Below are positions 23,384 through 33,398 of a stretch of DNA of 64,000 nucleotides, piece by piece. The position numbers and the translations under genes were made by a program. The notes under the pieces are model-generated. The model was not told where the DNA came from and did no database searches. It saw only the letters and a program-made list of their open reading frames with translations. The DNA comes from Coffea arabica (taxonomy: Eukaryota; Streptophyta; Magnoliopsida; Gentianales; Rubiaceae), in assembly GCF_036785885.1 (NCBI RefSeq), contig NC_092320.1, forward strand, positions 10,479,557 through 10,543,556. The letters run 5' to 3'. The first letter of the stretch is position 1, and each line of letters starts with the position of its first letter.

Positions 23384-24966
23384 TCAATCTTTATTATGGC
23401 TCCGTGGAGAACACATTTTTTCCAACCCCTTTCCAATAGACATCCTGAATCCACCTTCTTTCTTTGATGACGAAGTGTCTGCTCTAGAATCCTTCTTCGG
23501 ATGAATTGCATGAACAAGGGCCTCAACTTCTTCCTTTGCTCTTTCAAAGACGTTTGGACCTTTAATTTCAGTAATGGGAGTGTTCTCATCTATGTCATCA
23601 CTTGCTCCATGAGTTTCTTTATGATGATGATTTGCCGGCTTCTTTTTATGTAAAAATGCTTCAATGTCTTCCTTGGCTCTCTCAATAAATTTAGGCGACT
23701 TTCTGTCCTGCTCTAATAAGGTTGAAAAAGAGAGATAAATAGTCAAGTACGGGCTTCAAACTCTTCAAGAACCTAGTTGTCAGTGTCTTAAAGACATTAA
23801 TTTGTGTTAGAAGAGTAAAAGAGACAATACGAGGAGGAAGTCGCAACTAATTACAAAAACCAGGGATAGTCTCTCATAAGTCTCTTCCTTTTGCAGTTCC
23901 TTGATTTAAAAAAAAAACTGTTAACGCTTCACATTGTCCCTGGAGCATGCCTCTTGATTATACATTTTTAATGGGTCGATGCAGAAAGAGATCATCTACA
24001 TTAATCCTCAACGTTTTTATATTTGCCAGAGATCCTCAAAGAAACTTACGTAACAGAAAATTTTTCATGTTATGTTTTTCTTTTGAACACCTTTTTTGCA
24101 AGATCTACTCGTAGTGGTGCGAATGATTCATGCTTGTTCCAGACACCATACATAAACAAAATTACGTGAATGGAAACACAACATCCATTTTCACGACAAC
24201 AGCAACCAAACCTGTAAATTAAATTCTGACAAAGGTGCTCAATTCCCAGTGGATTGAATGCAACAAGGCCAACCCTCAAAACTTATACTACTAAAGTAAC
24301 AGGGAAGTGACTCGAGAACCGAAGAGAATAAAATTCCAATTCCAAAGAGATCGCTTCAAACATGATCGTAAACAGGACAAGACAGTTCATACCTGAATGA
24401 GTTTCTGAAACTTCTGATTTTAATTCCACATTTGCAGCAGAATGCCTGCAATCCGTCTCACAATATTAACAAATCAATCAAGCACATCAATTAAAATGGA
24501 TGGCATTTGGTCTGTCAACTTTCCAAACCTGTCTTGACCATGATTCCCAGTATCCTGAGGTTCCTTCCTGGGATGAATTGCCTGAACAATAGCCTCAATT
24601 TCCTCTTTGGCTCGTTCAAACACATTCGGAGCCTTCACGTCACTGATAGAAGTTTCTTCCTCAATATCATCGCGCAATCCATGAGTTTCCTTGTGATGAT
24701 CTTGAGGATGATGATGGGGGCTTCGATTTGAATCATAGAATCCTTCCCTAGTTCTTTCATGAGCATAGACCCTTTCTACATTTTCATCCACCACCAAATA
24801 TAAGAATCTTGGACTCTTGTATAACAAAATCTTCATGTGATTCACAAACAATTGAACCCCAAAAAAATGAACAAGAAAGGTAGCTGATTTTTAAATGAAA
24901 AGCAATGAAAAACTTGCCTGATTCTGAAGCAAGGCTTGATGAAGGTTTTGCTCTTGATTCAGGCAT
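23384..24966 (-). CDS. Unrecognised 225-residue protein with two 103-residue repeat units (4 exons)
   Basis: Minus-strand exons 24966-24918, 24775-24529, 24445-24393 and 23712-23384 join in frame to 225 residues. I do not recognise the family beyond a general impression of uncharacterised plant proteins. It has no signal peptide or membrane segment and is hydrophilic, rich in Glu, Lys and His. Two units line up at a constant offset of 103 residues. HHKETHG occurs at 43-49 and 146-152, and PNVFERAKEEIEA at 66-78 matches PNVFERAKEEVEA at 169-181. Each ERAKEE helix ends in AIHPRK or AIHPKK. A related helix IERAKEDIEAF starts the second unit, and a weaker HERTREGF starts the first. Intron 1 begins with GC (CAG/GCAAGT) and not GT. 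Exon 3 is only 53 bases. The function is unknown; short amphipathic helices that bind a partner are plausible. Confidence 0.8.
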
Positions 24967-25115
24967 ATTGGAGATTATTGAACTCTGAAGTAATCAGAAA
25001 AACAAAATTGGAACGTGGAGAACGATGAAAGTGGTTCGACAGTCCGTATGTGGTAGGTTTCAATGTACGCAGAACAGTTGGAAAGAATAAGGAATCCAAC
25101 ACATAAAATATGCAG

Positions 25116-25123
25116 CATGCGGG
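25116..25123. repeat. Left target-site duplication of the hAT element
   Basis: CATGCGGG, identical to the 8 bases after the right end of the element at 26248-26255. Confidence 0.85.
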
Positions 25124-26247
25124 TAGAGGTGGCAAAATGGGTGATTTGGACGGGTTTGGGTTGGGTAAAATGGGTAATGGGTATAAGTGAGTCAATCCAT
25201 TTATATCCATTTAATTAGATGGGTATAAATGGGTAAGTCAAAAAATGAGTTGGGTAACCCAATTATCCATTTATAACCCATTTATTCTAATTTTTTACAA
25301 GCTCATATAAATTCATTTTGTAAACTAAATTATCAATTTATACCATTTTACACCCATCATTAATTTTAAATATTTACTTATTATGCCAAATAAGTCTAAT
25401 TATCAATTTTTTTTCCTTCCGCATGCCATGTTGCAAAATTACATATTATTTAATAATTGAACAATGAGAATCTAAAATTTTGGACTAAATAGTATGAAAG
25501 TTAACAAAAAAATTTAATCCAAAACTTTGAACCCCTAGTATTTTTTCGTTTATAAATTTAAAATTTCATTTGAAAATGTAAGAAAGGAAGCTAAAATTTG
25601 TCATAAATTGATGATGCTAAAAAATGATTAAATTAATAAATTACAAGGAAATAAAGCAATAAGATAAAACCAACAAATAAATATAATAAATAAAACAAAA
25701 ATACTTAACATCAAAAATAGTTAAAAATCCTTATGAAGACTAGCAATCACTTCATTTAGCATACAAATAAAGACAAATTTTCAATAAATACGAATAACAA
25801 GCATTCAGCTTCTCAAGCTTCGTACAACTGTATACGACCATTTCAAACGCCTGTAGTAAGCAGCTTGAAGGAGTGCCAGTGACAGTAAAAAGATAGCAAC
25901 CTAAAAGTTTGCTGCTGGCTCAACACAAAATAGAGAAGATTCCTGGCAACCAAAACCAAAACCAAATTCAAAGTTCTCCTCTCTCGTATTAGCTCTCTGC
26001 CGACTCACGAGTCACGACCGATTCTTCTAGAGTGAGGATTTCACTTGGTTTTTATTTTTCTAGAGTGAGAATGTAAATTAAATGGGTTAAATGGGTTAGA
26101 TGGGTTACCCAGTTAAACCCATTTAATAAATGGGTATAATTGGGTAACCCATTTATATCCATATATAAAAATTTAATGTACCCATATCCAATTATTAATG
26201 GACGGGTATGGGTAAAATTAATTAAATGGTTTTATTTGACACCTCTA
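25124..26247. mobile_element. Non-autonomous hAT transposon, 1124 bp
   Basis: The left end reads TAGAGGTGGCAAAATGGG and the inverted right end reads TAGAGGTGTCAAATA. The exact 8 bp duplication CATGCGGG flanks both ends, the signature length of hAT insertions. Both subterminal regions are crowded with TGGGTAA and TGGGTTA-like words in both orientations, typical of transposase-binding subterminal repeats. No transposase frame remains inside, so it must have moved with enzyme made elsewhere. It lies about 160 bp upstream of the start codon of the tandem-unit gene and may be part of that gene's promoter. Confidence 0.88.
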
Positions 26248-26255
26248 CATGCGGG
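26248..26255. repeat. Right target-site duplication of the hAT element
   Basis: CATGCGGG, the exact partner of 25116-25123. Confidence 0.85.
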
Positions 26256-26344
26256 TACCAAACTTACACGGGAAACAGGTTGGAATGGAAACGGACCCGT
26301 CACCCAAAAGCTCTCCGTTCCCCACCCCCTCCCGTCGTATGCAA

Positions 26345-26675
26345 TGTTTTGAAAACCGGACCGGGCCGGGCCAATTCGATCAATTGAACCGCAAACCGGC
26401 CATGCCTCCGGTCCGATTCAATTACAAAGCCAAAGAATTAATTAAACCGATCAAAATTGGTTCAAAATCGATTGAACCGATCAAAATCGGGAGGTTCAAC
26501 CGATTTTATTAAGTATTTATTTTTTTAAATAAATATTTTAGTTTTATTCAAAATTTTAATACTAAAATGAATAAAAATTATTAAACTTTTGAACTGGAAT
26601 TGAATCGGTTGACTGGATCGAACTGTGAACCGGAATGTTTTCGGTTCACTCTCTGATGCAGGTTTAAAAACATAT
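26345..26675. mobile_element. Probable small DNA transposon rich in ACCGG words
   Basis: The left part reads ATGTTTTGAAAACCGGACC, and the right part inverts to ATGTTTTTAAACC. The interior is filled with GAACCG, CCGGTT and CGATT words in both orientations. This is the style of short plant hAT-like repeats. The ends and the target duplication could not be fixed. Confidence 0.35.
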
Positions 26676-27312
26676 GGTTATTTGTATTGAGGCACACTCA
26701 TATTATAGAGAAAAATAAATAATTACAAAAATATTTCATAATAAATTAGTTGTAGCAAAGTAATCAAATATGGAATTTTCTAATTTTTATTATTGAAGTT
26801 GGTAGGAAGATTTGGAATCAATATAGTAATAGTACATAAGTATAATAGTAACATTTATGTAAATGTAATACATAGTAAATAAGTATAGTAGTAGCACTTA
26901 TGTAAACATGGGAGTGATACAATAGTATCAGTTATGTAAACATAAGGAATGCGAAACATGATGTGATTGTATATTATTCTATTATATAAGAGTAAAATTA
27001 GAACGATGAATAATGACCATTTTTTTTAACACAAAACAGATTACTCATAGAAAAATATATACTAATAATGAATTTATTCATCGTTTTTAAAAAATTTTAA
27101 TAAAAAATTTAACATTAAAAAATTTTCAAAATTATTATGATCGTGTGAGTCTGTTTCTCTATATTTGATATTACATAAAATCTAAATTACTTACCATTAT
27201 TTTTTGTAACTTACATGCCATAAAAAAAGAGTAAACTAAATAACGAATTTATTATTTAACTACAAAAAATTAACAAGAATGATTATATTATTTTATCATG
27301 AGTTTTTCTAAA
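26676..27312. other. AT-rich intergenic DNA
   Basis: Nothing coding is visible. Words such as AGTAATAGTACATAAGTATA recur loosely around 26820-26940, suggesting a decayed short tandem repeat. Confidence 0.3.
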
Positions 27313-27545
27313 AAGTATCCATTGGGCGAATAGACACTCGATAACACACTCAAAATTCATCAAACTTCTCATATATATACATATATTAACATTTATTACT
27401 ATCCCTTGTATTTATATACTTTTCCTATTTAATCTTACATACCTTCCATTGTATTTATTTACTTTCTCTATTTAATATTATATTTTAAAAAATGTAACAC
27501 CTAAAATATATCTTAACAAGTGTCTATTGGACATTCTAGACAGAC
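27313..27545. mobile_element. Probable MITE with AATAGACACT ends
   Basis: The left side reads GCGAATAGACACTCG and the right side AAGTGTCTATTGGAC, which are inverted copies of one another. The interior (27394-27486) has a close relative at 28935-29027 in the same orientation. The target duplication is unclear. Confidence 0.45.
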
Positions 27546-27748
27546 GCCTTTATTATAAGAAAATATCATATTATCAATTTCATATTACATGTATATAATT
27601 ATATTATATTATGTATTATGTGTGTGTGTGTGTGTAATATTAAAAAATTAAGCAGGGGACGGGAACGAGGCATTCTCCCGCTTCCTGGTCCAGTTAAAAA
27701 TAGAGAGAAAAACTCACTTTCCCTCCCCAGTCCCTGCCCTCGTCGTCG

Positions 27749-27756
27749 CTCCTGTC
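27749..27756. repeat. Left target-site duplication of the 660 bp hAT element
   Basis: CTCCTGTC, which matches CTCCTATC after the right end at 28417-28424 in 7 of 8 positions. Confidence 0.6.
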
Positions 27757-28416
27757 TAGGCCTATCAACGGTTCGGGTCTAGACCCGGATCAGTCAATTT
27801 TTCACGGGTTCGGGTAGGGATATAATTCCGTTACTCTGACCCGGATCTGTTTTGTCAAACAAAAAAATGGGTCAGTTACGGAATATAGCAATCTGGCCCG
27901 TGTGCGGATATAAAAAAAAAAAAAAAATAAATATATACACACCCCAAATTTATACCCCAAAGGTCCAAACAACTAAATATTATCCACGGACATGCAGAGC
28001 CTTTAGCATATACAACACCTGTTGCAAAAGCATGGATTTGAATCTTGCAACAAGTATTTATCGATGCTAAACATTATATCTAGAAGATGTTAACTAACAT
28101 ATGCAATATAGCCCAGTTAAGACTTTAACCAAGTGATAACATTGAAATAACACTTGTTGGACAAAATTAAATTGACCTTTCTTAATAAAAGTAGTACTTT
28201 TTCTAATTTTGTTGTAAAACAGGTTTCAGCCATTTTTTCGGGTAGACCCGGACCCGGATCCAGATGTAGGTAGACCCGTCGGATCCGGGTCTGGAACATA
28301 GAGTAGAAGATCCGTCGAGTAGACGGGCCGGATACGAAACCGGTATAGTATGACGGGTTTGGGTCCGAGTCTGGAATAATGAATTCCAACTCGGATTCGA
28401 CCCATTGACAGGTCTA
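27757..28416. mobile_element. Non-autonomous hAT transposon, 660 bp
   Basis: The left end TAGGCCTATCAACGG and the inverted right end TAGACCTGTCAATGG form a 15 bp terminal inverted repeat with 3 mismatches. They are flanked by an 8 bp duplication with one difference. Subterminal GACCCGGAT and CGGGTC words occur in both orientations at both ends. There is no transposase frame. Confidence 0.75.
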
Positions 28417-28424
28417 CTCCTATC
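28417..28424. repeat. Right target-site duplication of the 660 bp hAT element
   Basis: CTCCTATC, the partner of 27749-27756 with one mismatch. Confidence 0.6.
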
Positions 28425-29548
28425 TCCGCCCCTGCCCCTACCTCACATTTGTCATTTTCCCTTGCATTGGTGAACCCAAGACACTCTCCCCTATTACCAT
28501 TCCTAGAAACAGGATAATAAATTAGACCAATTCCATTATGCATCCCTTATGAATCGTAAAATACAAAAAACCTCCATTTAGTTTGGTGTACGTACGCACA
28601 TTTTAGCTTCCTATGGTATATAAACTTACAATTTAATCCTTGTGGTTGCGATAAAAGTGAAAGTATTAGATGTTCTATTAGATAAAATGGTCAATTTGCA
28701 ATAGTAACACTTTTCAAATAAAATCATTGTGAAATTATAAAATAAACCTCCAATCAAAACATGACATAATGTTCTAAACAAATTTTGACGGCAATGTATT
28801 AGAAAATTCTAAGGTAAAAGTAAAATTCTAGAAAAAGCTGTCTGTTATACTACTATAATGAATCGTGACAAAAATTATCATCCTTCTTTACATTTACCTA
28901 ACCTAACATACCATATATGCACATATTTATAATTATTATCATTCCTTATATTTATATGCTTTTCCTATTTAATCTTACATATCATTTCTTATATTTATTT
29001 ATTTTTTCTAATTAATCTTATATTTTAACTCCTGAAATATATTTTAAGGCCGTTAAACAGACCCGTAAATTAACACAAATTTGTATTTCAAAGCTGATTT
29101 AAATGATACCACGACAACCATGTAAATTGGGGTTAGGAAATAGTCGAATAGGTATGCTTCATCCTTGGGGTTAAGATAAGATGTTCCGTAGACCATTTTT
29201 TTCAAGTCATGGAGAAAATTTTCAAGTGAAGATGTTTTCAGAAAAATAAATGAATGAATAAATGAAGATGAGCGGCATAACCACTGTTTCCAAATTCCAA
29301 CGTTGACTTCAACACTCTTTCAAAAAAAAAAAAAAACGATGACTTCAACCCGTATACCAGGACTAGTCTACCCAAAAAAAGAAAAAAAAAATCAATTGAA
29401 CCGAAGCCTCTCCATGCGGGTTGTATGGACTTTTCTTCCTGATTGATCACTTATCCTACATTGTATAATTGATTATGTTTGAATAACTTTAAGATCACAC
29501 ATGAAGGGCTGAAATAATCCTTTTAATACATTTTCAGTCGGTGGATTT
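28425..29548. other. Intergenic region with a dispersed repeat copy
   Basis: No gene is supported. Positions 28935-29027 carry a diverged copy of the interior of the element at 27313-27545, offset by 1541 bp. The rest is AT-rich with scattered A and T runs. Confidence 0.35.
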
Positions 29549-29557
29549 AAGATATTT

Positions 29558-30021
29558 GAGAAAATTGTAGTTTTAATCCCAAATGTTTAAAGTAAAGGTA
29601 CTTTTAGTCCCTAAAGTTTGGATGAAAACAAATGTAGTTTCAAATGTTTTGGTTTTAATGGGCATTTAATTCTAATGATTGATTTTTACCAATTACTAGC
29701 GGAATTAAGTCATGCACCATCAATTAATAATTGAAAATTTTAATAAAATATTGCTAGGCATAATCTATAACATAAGATGACTAGTTACTCACATGCTAGT
29801 CGCTTGAGTAATTAGTGTTTAACGTAAATTTTTTAAAATTGCTGGGTTAAAGACTAATTATTCACGAGACCCGATTGTAGTAGCAATTAGTAAAAATCCG
29901 TCAATAGGACTCGATGTGCTTAGAAATCGAAACATTTGAAATTATATTTACTTTTGTCTAAACTTTAGAGACTAAAAGTGTTCATGCCTCAAATATTGGG
30001 GACCAAAATTGTAATTTTCTC
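29558..30021. mobile_element. Fold-back MITE with 9 bp target duplication, 464 bp
   Basis: The left arm starts GAGAAAATTGTAGTTTTAAT and the right arm ends in ATTGTAATTTTCTC, so the two sides are long imperfect inverted copies. Shared stretches include CTTTTAGTC-CTAAAGTTT and TTTCAAATGTTT. The pairing continues inward (ACCAATTACTAGCGG against AGCAATTAGTAAAAA). The flanks AAGATATTT (29549-29557) and TAGATATTT (30022-30030) agree at 8 of 9 positions. Long arms with 9 bp duplications fit Mutator-type MITEs. Confidence 0.7.
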
Positions 30022-30030
30022 TAGATATTT

Positions 30031-32233
30031 TGTTGCAAAAGTCGTTTAAAAAAAAAAAAAACAACATAATTTGATGAAGGTTCCATTCCACCACAACGTT
30101 CAGGGGGAGGCATATAAAATATTTTTGGCTGGGAAGTTCCCGTCACAAGCCTGGTCATAAATTTTTCTGTTTTCCAGAAAGTACAGGTACGTTTGGCCCC
30201 TTCAACAATTGAAAGTTTACGATGAAAAATCAGCCTTGAATTTGAAAGGCATTCCTGGATTCTCATGCGAATATGGAGAATCCGAACAACGCAACGGCGC
30301 TTCAACAGATTATATTTGGAATTCAAATCAGCACTCCGACATTCTTTGGCTCATAATAAGTCGGTGGTGTAAGTTTCTAGTTGTGATTTTAATTGAACTC
30401 CAAACAAGAAAAATTTCTTCAACCTCAGAGAAATTTTTCTTTTTGAATGAGCTACTAACGTTTGCGTTGGACTATCCGGTTTGAATGACTACGCGTAATG
30501 ATACAGTAAGTAAAAAAAAAAAAGAATCCAAAATCAGCATTTGGATGCAAAGTGCAAGAAATTCAGGAGTTGATTAAGATACATCGTTCGTACAAGCCGT
30601 ACCAGATTCGGGAGTTAGGACACAGTAGTATTAATTCCAGAAACCTAGGATTATAATAATATGGAATATGACCAGCAGGATTGAACTTCGAAAATCAGCT
30701 TGCCATTTCTCCTTAAATAAAACTTTAGCAATCGTGTTCTTTTGTTCGGAGTCAACTGGTAAAAGTCAACACGGATGCCTGCAACTTTTCTAATCAATAC
30801 GAGGAATTTCTTTCTTTAATGACGTAGTCAGAGCTATACCTCATCTGACGAATTATCCTCGACATCTAGGTGTTGGAAACTTGGATGCAACTATTTGCAA
30901 CTGTAGCTTTCCCAATGAGAGGTAAAAATTAAGCCATACAAAACTTCCAAATGTTTCCTTAATAACCCTCAATCTCTTAAATCCTTCGAATAATTGCATG
31001 TAAGTGGGGTTGGAGTCGTAGGTTTTGGGTAAAACGGTTACTTTAAATGAAAAGCTTAACCTACGCAAGTAAAAAATAATAATAATAAATACACGAGTTG
31101 ATAAAATGTTTGATCGATCTTGTGATTAATATTGAAACCTTCAAAATGAGAGGATCTGATTTCGCACACCACGAAACTGTGTGATTGGATCTTGGGACAA
31201 GACGTTGATGGAAGGTTTTGAGGGAAAATTTCTTGAATTCTCCATGTGCACCACTTGAGATTATCATGTGTCACGCTAGCACTAATAATAATAATAATAT
31301 ATTGTCAAATTAGCGATTTGTGGTACGTGCATGCATGAAGCATGCAACGTCGTCTCCACGGTAAAGTCGATTTCAGACACGGTTACTAGACTTGACCAAA
31401 AGCTTAACAAGTCCCATAGTTGGTTTTTAAAACCAATCCAATGCAATTAATTGGACAAATCACAATCTGATTGAGTTGTAATCAATGTGAAATTAACGTG
31501 CTCCTTGCATAGTTGTCAGTCTAAGATGGAGTAAACCTTGCGCTTAGACTAAGTAAATGGTATTAATACATAACCCCGAATAATATAAAATCAAGCTCGT
31601 GCATAACCAAATTGCTCGATATGTTTACACGGGTGATCAAGCAATTAGAGAACCTCCAAAATTAATTACGCCTTTAATTAAATTATCCTACTATATATAT
31701 ATACTGGCAAATGCTCCGTGTGAACAGGTTTCCGATGATGATATAGCCGACGGCAGAAGTGGAAAAAACGATTCTACTGTATCTTTGGCGGCTGTCAAAA
31801 AAAAAAAAAAAGACAAAAAAAAGGGAAAAAAAATTTGACCAAATGGCTGCCGTCATTAGAATAGAGTCGTGAATTTGGAACTGGAAACTGGAAAGTCATT
31901 CAAGGCTAATCGATCTTACTTAATTCCTTCAGGAACATATTCAGGTCAACTCGATCAAAGTTCCATGAAATGGGTCTGATTCTTGACCATTCTCGTCATT
32001 CGTTGGATGCAAAAGCCTGTGTTTTTTTTTTCCCCTTTCTTTGTTCACTGTTTTACGTTATTCTGTCACGTAATATGTCACGCTTTTGTTTGTTTATGAC
32101 TAAAAGGACAACTTAAATCAATCACTTATTCTCGTATGCTGTGTTCTTTTTACTCGCATGACAAATTTGATCTCTGATGGAAGAAGTAAGAATACTGGGA
32201 CGGGTTTTGTAGAGGAGAAAGTGAAAAAAGGGA
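30031..32233. other. Intergenic region without a supported gene
   Basis: AT-rich DNA with short (AAT)n tracts near 31074-31087 and 31284-31301 and an A-rich stretch at 31798-31834. No splice-linked coding segments or conserved protein motifs are visible on either strand. Confidence 0.35.
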
Positions 32234-32242
32234 GAGGGAGAT

Positions 32243-32609
32243 CGGGAAAAATCCACTTTTCATTTCTAAATTTTGAATTAGGGACACATTTTGTTTTTAA
32301 ACTTTTAGACGCACCACATCTAATATATGAATTAATTATTTTTTGTCACATTTAGTCCAAAAATGATAAATTGCTTAATTTGGATGGAGAAAATCATGTG
32401 TTTGGCACGTGGTCATTAAGTAAAAATAATTTCTCGGTCAAAATTAATGGTCACGTCAGTCTTCTCCATTCAAATGGAATGCTTTACCCTTTTTGGACTA
32501 AATGTGATCCAAAATAATTAATTTATGTACTAAATGTGATGCGTTTAAAAGTGTGGTGATGAAATGTAGCCCTATCTCAAAATTTAATGACGAAATGTGA
32601 ATTTTTTCT
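32243..32609. mobile_element. Fold-back MITE with exact 9 bp target duplication, 367 bp
   Basis: Two arms of about 115 bp are inverted copies. For example, TCACATTTAGTCCAAAAA on the left pairs with TTTTTGGACTAAATGTGA on the right. The exact 9 bp duplication GAGGGAGAT flanks the element at 32234-32242 and 32610-32618. This fits a Mutator-type MITE. A transcript of it would fold into a long hairpin and could feed small-RNA production. Confidence 0.82.
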
Positions 32610-33254
32610 GAGGGAGATTGGTTGGTCAAAGTTACGAGTAACTTGCAAAACGGGATAGAAGATGCAAGGAAATAACTTCGAACCTTGATGAGGAGGAGAT
32701 TTAACCTTTTGCAGTTTGCTTTATTATAATAATACTTGATAGTCTTGGATTTTTATCTCTTTGTTGTCTTTAATCACCAGTGAAATGGGAAAAAGAGAAA
32801 CATACCCTGTCTAAGTTCTAAGCTACAATCTATTTACTCGTCATCGATCTTGGTATAATAGGATGAACTGATCGGATTATGACAAAGGAAGGATTAAAAA
32901 GCATAAAATAAAACAGGAACTTGAATTAGATGATAATTACCACTCCTGTCAACTTTTAGTTGTACAAAACATGGAAACATGCGTCACATATGGTGTTCTA
33001 TTGTCTATTGATCCTATTTGCAGAGGCATTCACATTAAGAATTTCAGCTATTACAACCCAAAAACAGGTGTCTTATATTAAGCATTTTTCTCGTGCTCGT
33101 TCAACTGAGAATAATCAAAAAGAGAAAGCAAAAAGAAAAGTAGCAGTGCATTTGCGTTGTTTAAAGTAACACGAGACCTTTTAAATCATCTGCTCTTAAT
33201 GTTAATTAAGAGCCCTAATCACCTCTAATTGCTGGCTCTATATATACGAGAGCC

Positions 33255-33398
33255 TTTTTTTTTTAGAGTTTTCTGCAGGGAGTGGATCCCGCAGACTAAT
33301 CCCTTACCCCCGCAACTTGCTGGCAGCGAGCGAGACTCGAATCAGAGACAACACCCCATCTTCAGCAGCCCCATGCCACCAGACCAAGTCTTGGGGGG
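33255..33398 (-). mobile_element. tRNA-derived SINE
   Basis: On the minus strand a polymerase III box A (TGGTCTGGTGG, at 33386-33376) is followed 31 bases later by a box B (GATTCGAGTCTC, at 33343-33332). The element ends in an A run (33264-33255 on the minus strand). This order and spacing are typical of plant SINEs. A plus-strand reading frame over it is not a gene. The 5' end and target duplication are not fixed. Confidence 0.65.

Noticed and set aside
25140-26220. Interstitial telomeric repeat
   Set aside because: The words are TGGGTAA-like and not the plant telomere unit TTTAGGG in tandem, and they are explained as hAT subterminal repeats.
33332-33386. Possible tRNA gene
   Set aside because: Box A and box B are present, but no acceptor stem or anticodon arm can be formed around them, so it is a SINE.
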